16,464 nucleotides of DNA from positions 1 to 16,464 of the forward strand of contig JAHHRF010000039.1 in assembly GCA_020025955.1 (NCBI GenBank). Reading direction: 5' to 3'. The position numbers and the translations under genes are program-made. The stretch is from Sutterella sp. Its GTDB lineage: Bacteria > Pseudomonadota > Gammaproteobacteria > Burkholderiales > Burkholderiaceae_F. Position 1 is the stretch's first letter. Each line of letters begins with the position of its first letter. Under the pieces are notes generated by a model that saw only the letters and a list, made by a program, of their open reading frames with translations, had not been told where the DNA came from and made no database searches. Positions 7,213 to 14,731 of the stretch are shown piece by piece.

Positions 7213-7233
7213 CTTATGGAATTTTCCCTGAGT

Positions 7234-7746
7234 CTACACCCGCCAACGAAGTTCCTTTTCCAACGCCTCAAGCGACAGAACAATTTCGTCAGCCACCCAA
7301 TTGGTTGAACGACTCGGCAACGGAAAACTCAACACCAAAGTGTGACGTCGTCGGTCAATAAAGGTCTTGATACGCGTCTGCGTAAAACGACGCATTGGAA
7401 AGCGCCCCTCGCCTACACATTGCAAAATGCGTTCGTCTTTGGCGAGTAACATTTGGAACCCCTCCATCATCACGGCACTCATCAAAATCAAGATCTCAGG
7501 CTCATAGCGAGTCAGCGCCTCTAGTAGCGCTTCACCATGAGTGACAAACTGTGGAATTTGCTGAGGACCGTGTGCGGGTTCTTCAAACGCTTCTGGCCAC
7601 GTCAAAAGCTTGATATCGAGCTTTTTAGCCGTCAGCCCGCCACGCGTTAACCATCGACGCACTTCGCGATGCTGCGTCGCCGTCGCGGTCGGCGGAAAAA
7701 CCAACAATAAACGTGGCTTTGAGCTTCGTGGGGCGCGTTTAAGCAT
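7234..7746 (-). CDS. Conserved-looking protein of unknown function, coupled to glnG
   Basis: A 170-residue, basic, soluble protein with no signal peptide or membrane segment; I do not recognise the family. It begins with a basic stretch and a hydrophobic strand (PRLLLVFPPTATATQ, 11-25). It has a second strand (PEILILMSAVMM), then a basic segment (RIKTFIDRRRH) and a strand ending in PLPS. Alternating strands and helices suggest a small alpha/beta domain. A very weak resemblance to the uracil-DNA glycosylase fold (terminal H-P-S-like motif) is speculation. Its ATG overlaps the last codons of glnG by 8 bp and AAGGA lies 11 bases upstream, so it is translated from the gln mRNA. That makes a role linked to nitrogen control possible but unproven. 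It is followed by the neu promoter with no obvious terminator. Confidence 0.65.
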   Translation of the reverse strand: MLKRAPRSSKPRLLLVFPPTATATQHREVRRWLTRGGLTAKKLDIKLLTWPEAFEEPAHGPQQIPQFVTHGEALLEALTRYEPEILILMSAVMMEGFQMLLAKDERILQCVGEGRFPMRRFTQTRIKTFIDRRRHTLVLSFPLPSRSTNWVADEIVLSLEALEKELRWRV

Positions 7747-9169
7747 CGATCTGCAAATCCTTAATCTTGCGGGTCACGGTATTGCGCCCCACCCCTAAGG
7801 CTTCAGCAGTTTCTTGACGTGCACCATTGTGCACAGCCAAGGCTGTCTCCAGTAGCGTACGTTCAAATTGATCACTTAAGCGAGACCACACATGACGGCG
7901 CTTTTCCTGTAACTCTTCTCGAACGACTTGAGCGAGCAAGGTTTCCCAACTCCCCGAGGGCGTTGTCTCTGGCGCTTCATGGCTCAAACTCTCAAAGGCA
8001 TCCTCTGGGAGATCTTTCACCGCAATTTCCGTGGCTGGCGCCATAACGGTGAGCCATCGACACAAGTTTTCCAACTGTCGAATGTTCCCCGGAAAAGGAC
8101 AGTCACGCGAGAGCACGGCAATCGCCTCTGGGCTTAAGACCTTGGCCTCTACCCCTAATTCCGAAGCCGCAATCTTTAAGAAGTGATTCGCCAAGGGTTC
8201 AATATCCTCACGACGATCGCGTAAAGGCGGAAGGCGAAGACGAATCACGTTTAAGCGGTGATATAAGTCCTCACGGAAAAGCCCAGCTTTCACGCGCTCT
8301 TCCAAGTTGCGGTTAGTGGCTGCAATCACTCGAACGTTGGCTTCGATGGGACGCTGCCCCCCGACACGATAAAACGTACCGTTACTCAACACACGTAACA
8401 GGGCGGTTTGCAATTCCATCGGCATTTCACCGATTTCATCCAAAAAGATCGTGCCCCCGTGAGCTTGCTCAAAGCGTCCGATGCGCTGTGCCGTGGCACC
8501 CGTAAAGGCCCCTTTTTCATGGCCAAACAGTTCACTTTCTAACAGCTCACGCGGAATCGCCCCCATGTTAATGGCGACATAAGGGGCTTTCGAGCGTTGA
8601 CTGTGCGCCCAAATCGAACGAGCAATCACTTCTTTACCCGTGCCACTTTCCCCCGTAATCAAGACGGTCACGTGGCTATGGGACAGACGCCCCACGGCAC
8701 GGAAAACGTCTTGCATGGCGGCGGCTCGCCCAATTAAGTCTGAGCCCGCGCTCGAGAGTCGGGTGGGCTTTTCTTCTACTGCACGGCGCGACTGTGCATC
8801 ACGCTTGGCGCGTTCAATGAGTTCAACCGTTTTGTCGAGGTCAAAGGGTTTGGCCAGGTAGTCAAACGCCCCACCTTGGAAAGCGCTCACGGCATTATCC
8901 AAGTCCGAATAGGCCGTCATAATGATCACGGCCACTTCTGGGTGTTCACCCTTCACGAAATTTAAAAGGTCCGTCCCGCTCTCGCCCGGCATGCGAATGT
9001 CGCTCACCAATACCGACGGCACTTCAGTCTTTAACGCCTCGCGCACCCCTTGGGCACGGTCAAACGTACGCACGCCAATCCCAGCACGCTTGAGGGCGCG
9101 TTCCAACACAAATCGAATGGATCGGTCATCGTCAACCACCCACACGGGGGTCGTATCATCAAAGGCCAT
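7739..9169 (-). CDS. glnG: Nitrogen regulation response regulator NtrC
   Basis: Phosphorylation-dependent activator of sigma-54 promoters under nitrogen limitation. The 476-residue product has a receiver domain (VVDDD 11-15, phospho-acceptor D57 in SDIRMPG, K107 in AKPFD). Its AAA+ domain shows Walker A GESGTGKE (173-180), the sigma-54 contact loop GAFTGA (220-225) and Walker B TIFLDEIGE. A Fis-type helix-turn-helix lies at the C-terminus (QETAEALGVGRNTVTRKI). The frame is open further upstream, but the start at 9169 is chosen because AGGAG lies 6 bases before it and MAFDDTTPVWVVDDD begins exactly as a receiver should. It overlaps the glnL stop by 11 bp. It probably acts at the site 12059-12075 before glnA. 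Confidence 0.95.
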   Translation of the reverse strand: MAFDDTTPVWVVDDDRSIRFVLERALKRAGIGVRTFDRAQGVREALKTEVPSVLVSDIRMPGESGTDLLNFVKGEHPEVAVIIMTAYSDLDNAVSAFQGGAFDYLAKPFDLDKTVELIERAKRDAQSRRAVEEKPTRLSSAGSDLIGRAAAMQDVFRAVGRLSHSHVTVLITGESGTGKEVIARSIWAHSQRSKAPYVAINMGAIPRELLESELFGHEKGAFTGATAQRIGRFEQAHGGTIFLDEIGEMPMELQTALLRVLSNGTFYRVGGQRPIEANVRVIAATNRNLEERVKAGLFREDLYHRLNVIRLRLPPLRDRREDIEPLANHFLKIAASELGVEAKVLSPEAIAVLSRDCPFPGNIRQLENLCRWLTVMAPATEIAVKDLPEDAFESLSHEAPETTPSGSWETLLAQVVREELQEKRRHVWSRLSDQFERTLLETALAVHNGARQETAEALGVGRNTVTRKIKDLQIDA

Positions 9170-10307
9170 GACGAGCTCCTGGAGAAGAAGGACGGCGAGT
9201 TTTTGGTTCAGGCAAAGGGAGTAACACTTCAAACGTGGTGGCGCCCGGCACACTCTCGAGCGTTATCGTCCCACCACATTGGTGCACAAAGCTCTGAACA
9301 ATAGAGAGCCCTAAACCCGTTCCCTCAGGCCGTCCGGTCACCAAGGGATAGAAAATTTTGCTTTGCATCTCAGGGGCAATCCCCGGACCGTTGTCGGAGA
9401 CCCGTACCGAGAGCGCACGACGCACGCGGTTAGTGCCCGTCAACACATCACGCACCAAGCGAGTGCGAAGCGAAATGACGCGTCCCCCAGCAGGCTCTAC
9501 TGTCGAGAGGGCTTGGGCGGCATTACGCACTAAATTGAGAAAAACTTGTTTTAAGCGGTGCTTGTCAGCTTTTACGTCAGGCGCGGAAATATCAAAGTCA
9601 CGTTCAAACTGAAGTTGATCCGTAAATTCCAAGGTCACGAGCGCTCGTACGCTCTCCAAGACCTCATGAATATTGACCATTTCCTCTTGAACCGAGGTGC
9701 GATAGGGCACCAAGAAACGATCCACCAATCCCTGCAAGCGATCCGCCTCTTCAATGATGATGGCCGTGCAGGCCTTATCACCTTCGTCCGTCAGGTCCAA
9801 ATCCAAGAGCTGCGCCGCACCTCGAATCCCGCCCAAAGGATTTTTGATTTCGTGAGCTAGGTTGCGAAGCAAATCACGATTGGCCTCAAACCACGTCGAA
9901 GACAAGGCATCGCGCTCCATTTGAAGGCTTTCATCCAGGGGCGTCATCTCTAAGAGCCCATAGACCGATCCCAACGAGGCCAAGCTTTGAACCAATTTTG
10001 GGGACACGGGACTTAACGCCGCTCGCACACGAAGCCCTTCTGGGTAGCCCGCGGGATTAACGCCGTAGAGCACCGCGCTTTCAACCGATGCACAAGCATC
10101 AAGTGCCCGATTCTCGCCAAACCACATGGCCATCTCAGGCAAAAATTCGGAGACCGGGTGCCCCAACACACTGCGACGCGGACGCCCTAAAAGCGCTTCC
10201 GTGGCGGGGTTGATCCAAAGCACCACCCCTGTGGCGTTGGTTAAGGCCACGGCCGTACTCAAGCTCTCCCAGGCCTCTAGTGCCCCAGGCAGTTCTTTTC
10301 TTTGCAT
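9159..10307 (-). CDS. glnL: Nitrogen regulation sensor histidine kinase NtrB
   Basis: Kinase and phosphatase of NtrC, normally controlled by PII protein binding. The 382-residue soluble protein has an N-terminal PAS domain (about 10-125, VVLWINPATEALLG typical). The HisKA helix carries the phospho-accepting H152 in LAHEIKNPLGG. A GHKL ATPase domain has an N-box (NLVRNAAQAL, N262), DNGPG (305-309) and a G2 box (EGTGLGLS, 328-335). There are no membrane segments, as for all NtrB. AAGGAAGG lies about 11 bases before the ATG. The gene follows glnA after 123 bp containing a hairpin and a terminator, and overlaps glnG by 11 bp, so glnL and glnG are translationally coupled. No separate promoter was recognised, so expression probably depends on read-through from glnA. 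Confidence 0.95.
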   Translation of the reverse strand: MQRKELPGALEAWESLSTAVALTNATGVVLWINPATEALLGRPRRSVLGHPVSEFLPEMAMWFGENRALDACASVESAVLYGVNPAGYPEGLRVRAALSPVSPKLVQSLASLGSVYGLLEMTPLDESLQMERDALSSTWFEANRDLLRNLAHEIKNPLGGIRGAAQLLDLDLTDEGDKACTAIIIEEADRLQGLVDRFLVPYRTSVQEEMVNIHEVLESVRALVTLEFTDQLQFERDFDISAPDVKADKHRLKQVFLNLVRNAAQALSTVEPAGGRVISLRTRLVRDVLTGTNRVRRALSVRVSDNGPGIAPEMQSKIFYPLVTGRPEGTGLGLSIVQSFVHQCGGTITLESVPGATTFEVLLPLPEPKTRRPSSPGARHGL

Positions 10308-10327
10308 GCGCTTTACAACCTTCCTTA

Positions 10328-10366
10328 GAAAAAAAGCGTCACCATCCTTCTCAAGACAGTAACGCT
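10328..10366 (-). terminator. Intrinsic terminator between glnA and glnL
   Basis: On the minus strand AGCGTTAC (10366-10359) pairs with GTGACGCT (10342-10335) with one wobble. Extra pairing within the 16-base loop (TCTT with AAGG) is possible. A run of seven T follows at 10335-10329. It would end glnA transcripts and let only part of transcription reach glnL-glnG, as known for enteric glnA-glnLG. The T-run abuts the glnL ribosome binding region. Confidence 0.75.
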
Positions 10367-10388
10367 CTTTTGAGTGGATCGACTCTAG

Positions 10389-10415
10389 CGTGGGGAAGGC
10401 TTCACCTTCCCCACG
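10389..10415. repeat. Strong 11-bp hairpin after glnA
   Basis: A perfect 11-bp stem (10389-10399 with 10405-10415; core GTGGGGAAGG / CCTTCCCCAC) with loop CTTCA lies 15 bp after the glnA stop. No T-run follows on either strand, so it is more likely a 3'-end stabilising or processing structure for glnA mRNA than a terminator. Confidence 0.7.
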
Positions 10416-10430
10416 ACGGAACCGCCCTGA

Positions 10431-11849
10431 TTACAAGGAGTAGTAGAGTTCAAAGTCGAGCGCCGTCACCGCCTGACGAGCACGGGTCACTTCCTGCATC
10501 TTCGTTTCGATGTAAGCGTCGATGAATTCATCGTTAAAGACCCCGCCACGCGTCAAGAATTCGCGATCGCGATCCAAGTGTTCCAATGCCTGCGACAACG
10601 AGTCACAAACGGTCGGGATCTTGGCATTTTCTTCTGGCGGCAAGTCATAGAGGTTCTTGTCCGCGGCTTCACCCGGATCAATGCGATTCTGAATCCCGTC
10701 GAGACCTGCCATCAACAAGGCGGAGAACGCCAAGTAGGGGTTCGCTAAGGGATCAGGGAAACGCACTTCCACGCGACGAGCCTTGGGGCTCAAGACGTGC
10801 GGGATACGAATCGAAGCAGAACGGTTGCAAGCGGAATAAGCCAATTTCACCGGCGCTTCAAAGCCCGGCACCAAACGACGGTAGGAGTTAATCCCCGGGT
10901 TGGTGATGGCATTCAAGGCGCGAGCATGCTTAATCACGCCACCAATGTAGTAGAGCGCCGTTTCAGAAAGCCCAGCGTAGCCGTTGCCGCTAAAGAGGTT
11001 CTGACCATCCTTCCAGATGGACTGATGAACGTGCATCCCCGAGCCATTGTCGCCTTCAACAGGCTTCGGCATAAAGGTTGCGGTCTTGCCGTAAGCAGCT
11101 GCCACGTTATGAACCGTGTACTTGAAGATCTGCGTCCAGTCCGCACGCTCTAAGAGCGTGGAGAAACGCGTACCGATTTCGCACTGACCAGCGCCACCCA
11201 CTTCGTGGTGATGAATTTCAACGGGAACGCCCTGCTGCTCCAATAAGGTGCACATTTCAGAGCGCATATCCGCGAAGCTGTCCACGGGGGAGACCGGGAA
11301 GTAGCCACCCTTCATGCGGGGACGATGAGCGAGGTTGCCCCCCTCAATACGCTTACCGCTCGACCAAGGCGCTTCTTCGCTTTCAATTTCAAAGAAGCTG
11401 CCACCCGGACGATGGTCAAAGCGAACGCCGTCAAAGATAAAGAATTCAGGTTCCGGACCGAAGTAGGCCGTGTCACCAATGCCCGTGGACTTTAAATACG
11501 CCTCAGCACGACGCGCGATCGAACGCGGGTCACGGTCATAGCCCTTACCCGTGCTGGGTTCATGCACGTCACACTGCAAAATCAAGGTGTTGGCTTCACG
11601 GAACGGGTCCATGCGAGCAGAGTTCGGATCCGGCATCAAGAGCATGTCGGAGGCTTCAATGCCGCGCCAACCCGCAAAGGACGACCCATCAAAGGGCTGG
11701 CCTAATTCGAAGGTGTCTTCTTCGATCATTTCAGCCGGCACCGTCACGTGCATTTCCTTGCCGTGCAGATCCGTCAAGCGAAGATCAACGAACTTAACGT
11801 CGTTGTCTTTGATCATCTGCAGCACATCATCCGGGGAATAGGTGGTCAT
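10431..11849 (-). CDS. glnA: Glutamine synthetase, type I
   Basis: Makes glutamine from glutamate, ammonia and ATP as a dodecamer; the central nitrogen-assimilation enzyme. The 472 residues show DGSSF (54-58), the metal-binding EPEF segment (PEPEFFIF, 132-139), EVGGAGQCEI (216-225), the ATP loop KPVEGDNGSGMHVHQS (262-277) and NRSASIRIP (342-350). The adenylylation tyrosine Y401 is in NLYDLPPEE, marking the GlnE-regulated GSI-beta class. The frame is open 20 codons further upstream. The start at 11849 is chosen because MTTYSPDDVLQMI matches the family start and GGAGA lies about 9 bases before. A sigma-54 promoter, an NtrC-type site and leader hairpins lie upstream. Confidence 0.97.
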   Translation of the reverse strand: MTTYSPDDVLQMIKDNDVKFVDLRLTDLHGKEMHVTVPAEMIEEDTFELGQPFDGSSFAGWRGIEASDMLLMPDPNSARMDPFREANTLILQCDVHEPSTGKGYDRDPRSIARRAEAYLKSTGIGDTAYFGPEPEFFIFDGVRFDHRPGGSFFEIESEEAPWSSGKRIEGGNLAHRPRMKGGYFPVSPVDSFADMRSEMCTLLEQQGVPVEIHHHEVGGAGQCEIGTRFSTLLERADWTQIFKYTVHNVAAAYGKTATFMPKPVEGDNGSGMHVHQSIWKDGQNLFSGNGYAGLSETALYYIGGVIKHARALNAITNPGINSYRRLVPGFEAPVKLAYSACNRSASIRIPHVLSPKARRVEVRFPDPLANPYLAFSALLMAGLDGIQNRIDPGEAADKNLYDLPPEENAKIPTVCDSLSQALEHLDRDREFLTRGGVFNDEFIDAYIETKMQEVTRARQAVTALDFELYYSL

Positions 11850-11884
11850 GTATAAGTTCTCCAATACGGGTCGACACCAGTTTG

Positions 11885-11899
11885 AGGGGCACTTCCCCT
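11885..11899 (-). other. Leader hairpin of glnA, proximal
   Basis: AGGGG (11899-11895 on the minus strand) pairs with CCCCT (11889-11885) around loop AAGTG. It lies 36 bp before the glnA start, inside the predicted leader. There is no T-run, so it is not a terminator. Confidence 0.5.
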
Positions 11900-11921
11900 T
11901 CACGGTCAACTCTTTAAGCCG

Positions 11922-11938
11922 GTGACGACGATCGTCAC
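11922..11938 (-). other. Leader hairpin/palindrome of glnA, distal
   Basis: GTGACGA and TCGTCAC form a perfect 7-bp inverted repeat around CGA, roughly 10-26 bases after the predicted sigma-54 transcript start. It could be an RNA hairpin or a dyad bound by a repressor. Confidence 0.55.
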
Positions 11939-11957
11939 ACCATATATAAAAGGTTTA

Positions 11958-11975
11958 TAGCAAAGGGCATGCCAA
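11958..11975 (-). promoter_or_regulatory. Sigma-54 promoter of glnA
   Basis: The minus strand reads TTGGCATGCCCTTTGCTA. GG (11973-11972) and GC (11961-11960) are separated by exactly 10 bases, the invariant -24/-12 spacing, with TGGCA and TTGC matching consensus. The transcript would start near 11948, about 100 bases before the glnA ATG. Confidence 0.88.
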
Positions 11976-11993
11976 AAACAAATTGGCTGAGTT

Positions 11994-12014
11994 TTCAAGG
12001 TTTTGCCCCTTGAA
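11994..12014. promoter_or_regulatory. 21-bp dyad between the NtrC site and the promoter
   Basis: TTCAAGG (11994-12000) and CCTTGAA (12008-12014) are perfect 7-bp inverted repeats with a 7-bp spacer. The dyad lies 19 bp upstream of the -24 element and does not match the NtrC consensus, so it may bind a different regulator. Confidence 0.5.
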
Positions 12015-12058
12015 CGAGCACTCACGCCCCTTTCATTTGCCCCATAACGGTTCATTAT

Positions 12059-12075
12059 CGCACTTTAATGGTGCA
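12059..12075. promoter_or_regulatory. NtrC-binding site (enhancer) for glnA
   Basis: CGCACT-TTAAT-GGTGCA closely follows the enteric NtrC consensus TGCAC(C/T)-N5-GGTGCA, with 11 of 12 half-site bases agreeing. Its centre lies about 118 bp upstream of the predicted transcript start, a typical enhancer distance. The NtrC encoded at 7739-9169 is the likely ligand. Only one good site was found, whereas E. coli glnA has several. Confidence 0.82.
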
Positions 12076-12077
12076 TG

Positions 12078-12094
12078 GGGCGATTTTTCCGCCC
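12078..12094 (-). terminator. Weak hairpin after hemW
   Basis: GGGCG and CGCCC pair around a 7-base loop just after the hemW stop. No T-run follows on the minus strand, so termination by this element alone is doubtful; it also sits beside the NtrC site. Confidence 0.25.
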
Positions 12095-12098
12095 TCCC

Positions 12099-13256
12099 TT
12101 AGGGCAAAAAGGCCGCCTGAACGTCGGACAAAAAGAAGTGGCCTTTCGTGGTGAGCGTAATGCGATCCCCTTCTCTCATCAATAGTCCTGAATCACTAAG
12201 CGACTTCAAGGTCTTCTCAATGGCTTCTCGCCTCTGGGCGGTGCGACATTCAAAGTCCGTGAGGGAAAAGCCCGCTTCGAGTCGAAGAGCATTGAGCATG
12301 AATTCGAAAGGAAGGTTGGCAGACTCCACCGGTTCACGCACCACCGCGAGGCTGGGGTCGCTCATCCCCTCGACGTAGCGCTTTGGGTGGCTTTCGCGCA
12401 CACTGCGAACGACACCCTGCTCGTGCGTCACCTTTCCGTGAGCACCAGCTCCGGCAGCCACATAGTCTCCGAAGGTCCAGTAATTGAGATTGTGGCGACA
12501 TTGAAACCCTGGCTTGGCATAGCCCGAAACCTCGTAGTGCTCAAACCCAGCCTCAGCCAATCGGTCAATCACCACGTCGCTCATATCAGCCATCAAATCC
12601 TCGTCAGGCAACCCTTCTGGCACACGCTTAGCAAAGGCGGTACCCTCTTCGATGGTGAGTTGATAGCACGAGAAATGGGTGGACCCCATGCTCACCCCCG
12701 TCTCCAAGTCGAGAACGAGGTCGTCCAAGGATTGCCCTGGGAGGGCAAACATCAAATCGAGGTTAAAGTTCGAGAAATGCTTAGCGACCTCGGCTAAGAA
12801 GTCACGCGCCACATCGCCCGAGTGAATGCGACCCAAGGCTTTTAATTGTCGATCGTTAAAGCTCTGAACCCCCACCGACAAACGGTTGACGCCCAAAGCT
12901 CGAAAGTCGGCTAACTTGGATTTTTCCGTCGCCCCAGGGTTAGCTTCCATGGTGATTTCAATATCCGACGCAAACCCAAAGAGGCGTTCAGCTTCAGTGA
13001 GCAAACGCTCCATGGAGCCCACCGACATTAAGTTGGGGGTTCCACCCCCAACAAAAAGGCTGGTGAGCGCGCGATTCGAAACGCGCTCGGCTTCGGCACG
13101 CATGTCAGCTAACACCGCCTCAATATAGGCGCTTTCGCCATCAAGCGCCTTGGCGGCATGGGAGTTGAAGTCGCAATACGGACACTTCTTGACGCACCAG
13201 GGCCAGTGCAGATAAAGCGACAGCGGAATCGAGCGAATCTGCTCAGAAGAAAACAT
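12099..13256 (-). CDS. hemW: Radical SAM haem chaperone HemW
   Basis: HemW proteins bind haem and a [4Fe-4S] cluster and deliver haem to respiratory targets; they are often mis-annotated as oxygen-independent coproporphyrinogen oxidase. The 385-residue protein has the early cluster motif in HWPWCVKKCPYCDFNSH (C21, C25, C28). It also has GGGTPN (about 70-75), EANPG (103-107), GVQSFN (128-133), and the HNLNYW segment and C-terminal HemN_C-like region of the family. It lacks the N-terminal extension of true HemN. ATG follows the rdgB stop without a gap (TAAATG), so it is the last gene of the rph-rdgB-hemW unit. Confidence 0.92.
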   Translation of the reverse strand: MFSSEQIRSIPLSLYLHWPWCVKKCPYCDFNSHAAKALDGESAYIEAVLADMRAEAERVSNRALTSLFVGGGTPNLMSVGSMERLLTEAERLFGFASDIEITMEANPGATEKSKLADFRALGVNRLSVGVQSFNDRQLKALGRIHSGDVARDFLAEVAKHFSNFNLDLMFALPGQSLDDLVLDLETGVSMGSTHFSCYQLTIEEGTAFAKRVPEGLPDEDLMADMSDVVIDRLAEAGFEHYEVSGYAKPGFQCRHNLNYWTFGDYVAAGAGAHGKVTHEQGVVRSVRESHPKRYVEGMSDPSLAVVREPVESANLPFEFMLNALRLEAGFSLTDFECRTAQRREAIEKTLKSLSDSGLLMREGDRITLTTKGHFFLSDVQAAFLP

Positions 13257-13865
13257 TTAGGCCCAACCCCAAACCGAGCGCATTAAGGGCACCATGGCAA
13301 GGAGCGCCTGACCACGATGGCTTCGTGCGTTCTTTTCTTCAGCCGAGAGCTGCGCAGCGGTTTTGCCGAGTTCCGGCACAAAGAAGTGGGGGTCATAACC
13401 GAAGCCCCCTTCGCCACCGGGCTCGTCCACAATCTCGCCATGCCAGCGCCCCACCGCGACCAAAGGCTCAGGATCCTCGGGGGAGCGCACAGCCGTCAAC
13501 ACACAGATAAAGTGCGCACGACGATTCGATTCACCCTGAAGTTTCTGAACCAAAGCGGCGTTATTGGCGGCATCTTTCCCTTCACCGTCCACCCCAGCAA
13601 AACGCGCGGAGTAGACCCCGGGGGCGCCCCCTAAGGCGTCCACACATAAGCCCGAATCATCGGCCATGGCGGGCTTGCCCGTCACGCGTGCGGCATGACG
13701 CGCTTTGTGCAAACAGTTTTCCACGAAGGTAAAGAACGGCTCATCACACGCCTCTACCCCCAACGCGCCTTGGTTGATGACCGTAACGCCCAAGGGTGCA
13801 AACATCGCACCGAACTCACGAAGCTTCCCTTGGTTATTGGAGGCAATCACTAACTCTTTTTTCAT
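13257..13865 (-). CDS. rdgB: dITP/XTP pyrophosphatase (RdgB/HAM1 family)
   Basis: House-cleaning enzyme hydrolysing non-canonical purine nucleoside triphosphates to monophosphates. The 202-residue product shows SNNQGKLREF (9-18 region), ADDSGLCVDALGGAPGVYSA, GFGYDPHFFVPELGKT and the terminal NARSHRGQAL, all hallmarks of the family. An earlier ATG at 13871 overlaps the rph stop but has AAGGA touching it. The ATG at 13865 has AAGGA at a proper 6-base distance and begins MKKELVIASNN as expected, so it is preferred. The next gene, hemW, starts directly at its stop. Confidence 0.95.
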   Translation of the reverse strand: MKKELVIASNNQGKLREFGAMFAPLGVTVINQGALGVEACDEPFFTFVENCLHKARHAARVTGKPAMADDSGLCVDALGGAPGVYSARFAGVDGEGKDAANNAALVQKLQGESNRRAHFICVLTAVRSPEDPEPLVAVGRWHGEIVDEPGGEGGFGYDPHFFVPELGKTAAQLSAEEKNARSHRGQALLAMVPLMRSVWGWA

Positions 13866-13867
13866 GA

Positions 13868-14611
13868 TCATTCCTTATCAAAGGCGGCCAACTGGGCTCG
13901 CATTAATGCTTCATTACCGCGCTTCGCCAAGTCCAATAAGCGCATGAGCATGTCGTGCGAGAAAGGTTCCCCTTCAGCGGTACCTTGAATTTCAACAAAG
14001 CCCCCTTGGCTCGTCATTACAACGTTCATGTCGGTGTCGCACGAGGAGTCTTCCGGATAGTTCAAATCCAACAGCGCTTCCCCTTCGACAACGCCCACCG
14101 AAATAGCACTTACCTGGGCCTTAATCGGATCCTCCGTAATCCAGCCTTCACGGAGCATGTAGTCCACCGCATCACGCAAGGCCACCCAGGCCCCCGTAAT
14201 CGAGGCACAGCGCGTGCCCCCATCGGCTTGCAACACATCGCAGTCAATCTGAATCATGTGTTCGCCCAACTTTTCCATATCGACCACAGCACGAAGGCTG
14301 CGACCAATTAAGCGCTGGATTTCTTGGGTGCGCCCCGACTGTTTCCCGCGAGCGGCTTCGCGTTCGTTACGCGTACCCGTCGAGCGAGGTAAAAGCCCGT
14401 ATTCTGCCGTGACCCAGCCCTTGCCCTTACCTTCTAACCAACGAGGCACCTTGCGTTGCACGCTAGCGGTAACCAAGACCTTGGTTTCCCCCACGCACAC
14501 TAAGACGCTACCTTCTGCGTACTTGGTATAGCCTCGTTCAAAGGTCACAGGGCGAAGTGCCTCCGGCGTACGACCATCAACACGAAGCTTGGCATTTTCT
14601 AACTGGGTCAT
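13868..14611 (-). CDS. rph: Ribonuclease PH
   Basis: Phosphorolytic 3'-5' exoribonuclease trimming tRNA 3' ends; ring-forming hexamer. The 247-residue protein has the N-terminal RPVTFERGYTKYAEGSVL segment and GWVTAEYGLLPRSTGTRNER with the phosphate-binding Arg residues. It also has the QEIQRLIGRSLRAVVD helix, DCDVLQADGGTRCASI, and the C-terminal EIQGTAEGEPFS. Length is typical. It begins the rph-rdgB-hemW operon; the ribosome binding site is weak (TGAGA). It lies downstream of the terminator at 14687-14720, so it needs its own promoter in the 75 bp between, which I could not identify with confidence. Confidence 0.96.
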   Translation of the reverse strand: MTQLENAKLRVDGRTPEALRPVTFERGYTKYAEGSVLVCVGETKVLVTASVQRKVPRWLEGKGKGWVTAEYGLLPRSTGTRNEREAARGKQSGRTQEIQRLIGRSLRAVVDMEKLGEHMIQIDCDVLQADGGTRCASITGAWVALRDAVDYMLREGWITEDPIKAQVSAISVGVVEGEALLDLNYPEDSSCDTDMNVVMTSQGGFVEIQGTAEGEPFSHDMLMRLLDLAKRGNEALMRAQLAAFDKE

Positions 14612-14686
14612 TTTGAATTCTCACGTTTGGAAAAAATAATCATGACGGTATCCTACTCCATCTCCATGATGGGCGCGGTCTCTATA

Positions 14687-14720
14687 GAAAAGGCACTGAA
14701 GTGTTTTCCACCTCAGTGCC
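14687..14720 (-). terminator. Rho-independent terminator after the acyltransferase gene
   Basis: On the minus strand GGCACTGAGGTG (14720-14709) pairs along 12 positions, including one G-U, with CACTTCAGTGCC (14703-14692) around loop GAAAA, followed by TTTTC. It begins 12 bp after the stop codon at 14732-14734. Confidence 0.88.
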
Positions 14721-14731
14721 CTCATTGCCCG

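Noticed and set aside
9170..9253. N-terminal extension of glnG
   Set aside because: The extra 28 codons overlap glnL and have no ribosome binding site; the family start and AGGAG point to 9169.
11850..11909. N-terminal extension of glnA
   Set aside because: The extra 20 codons contain the leader hairpin region and do not match the family start; GGAGA before 11849 supports the shorter form.
12099..13256. Calling this gene hemN (coproporphyrinogen III dehydrogenase)
   Set aside because: It lacks the longer N-terminus of HemN and has the HNLNYW segment, the length and the rdgB neighbour typical of HemW.
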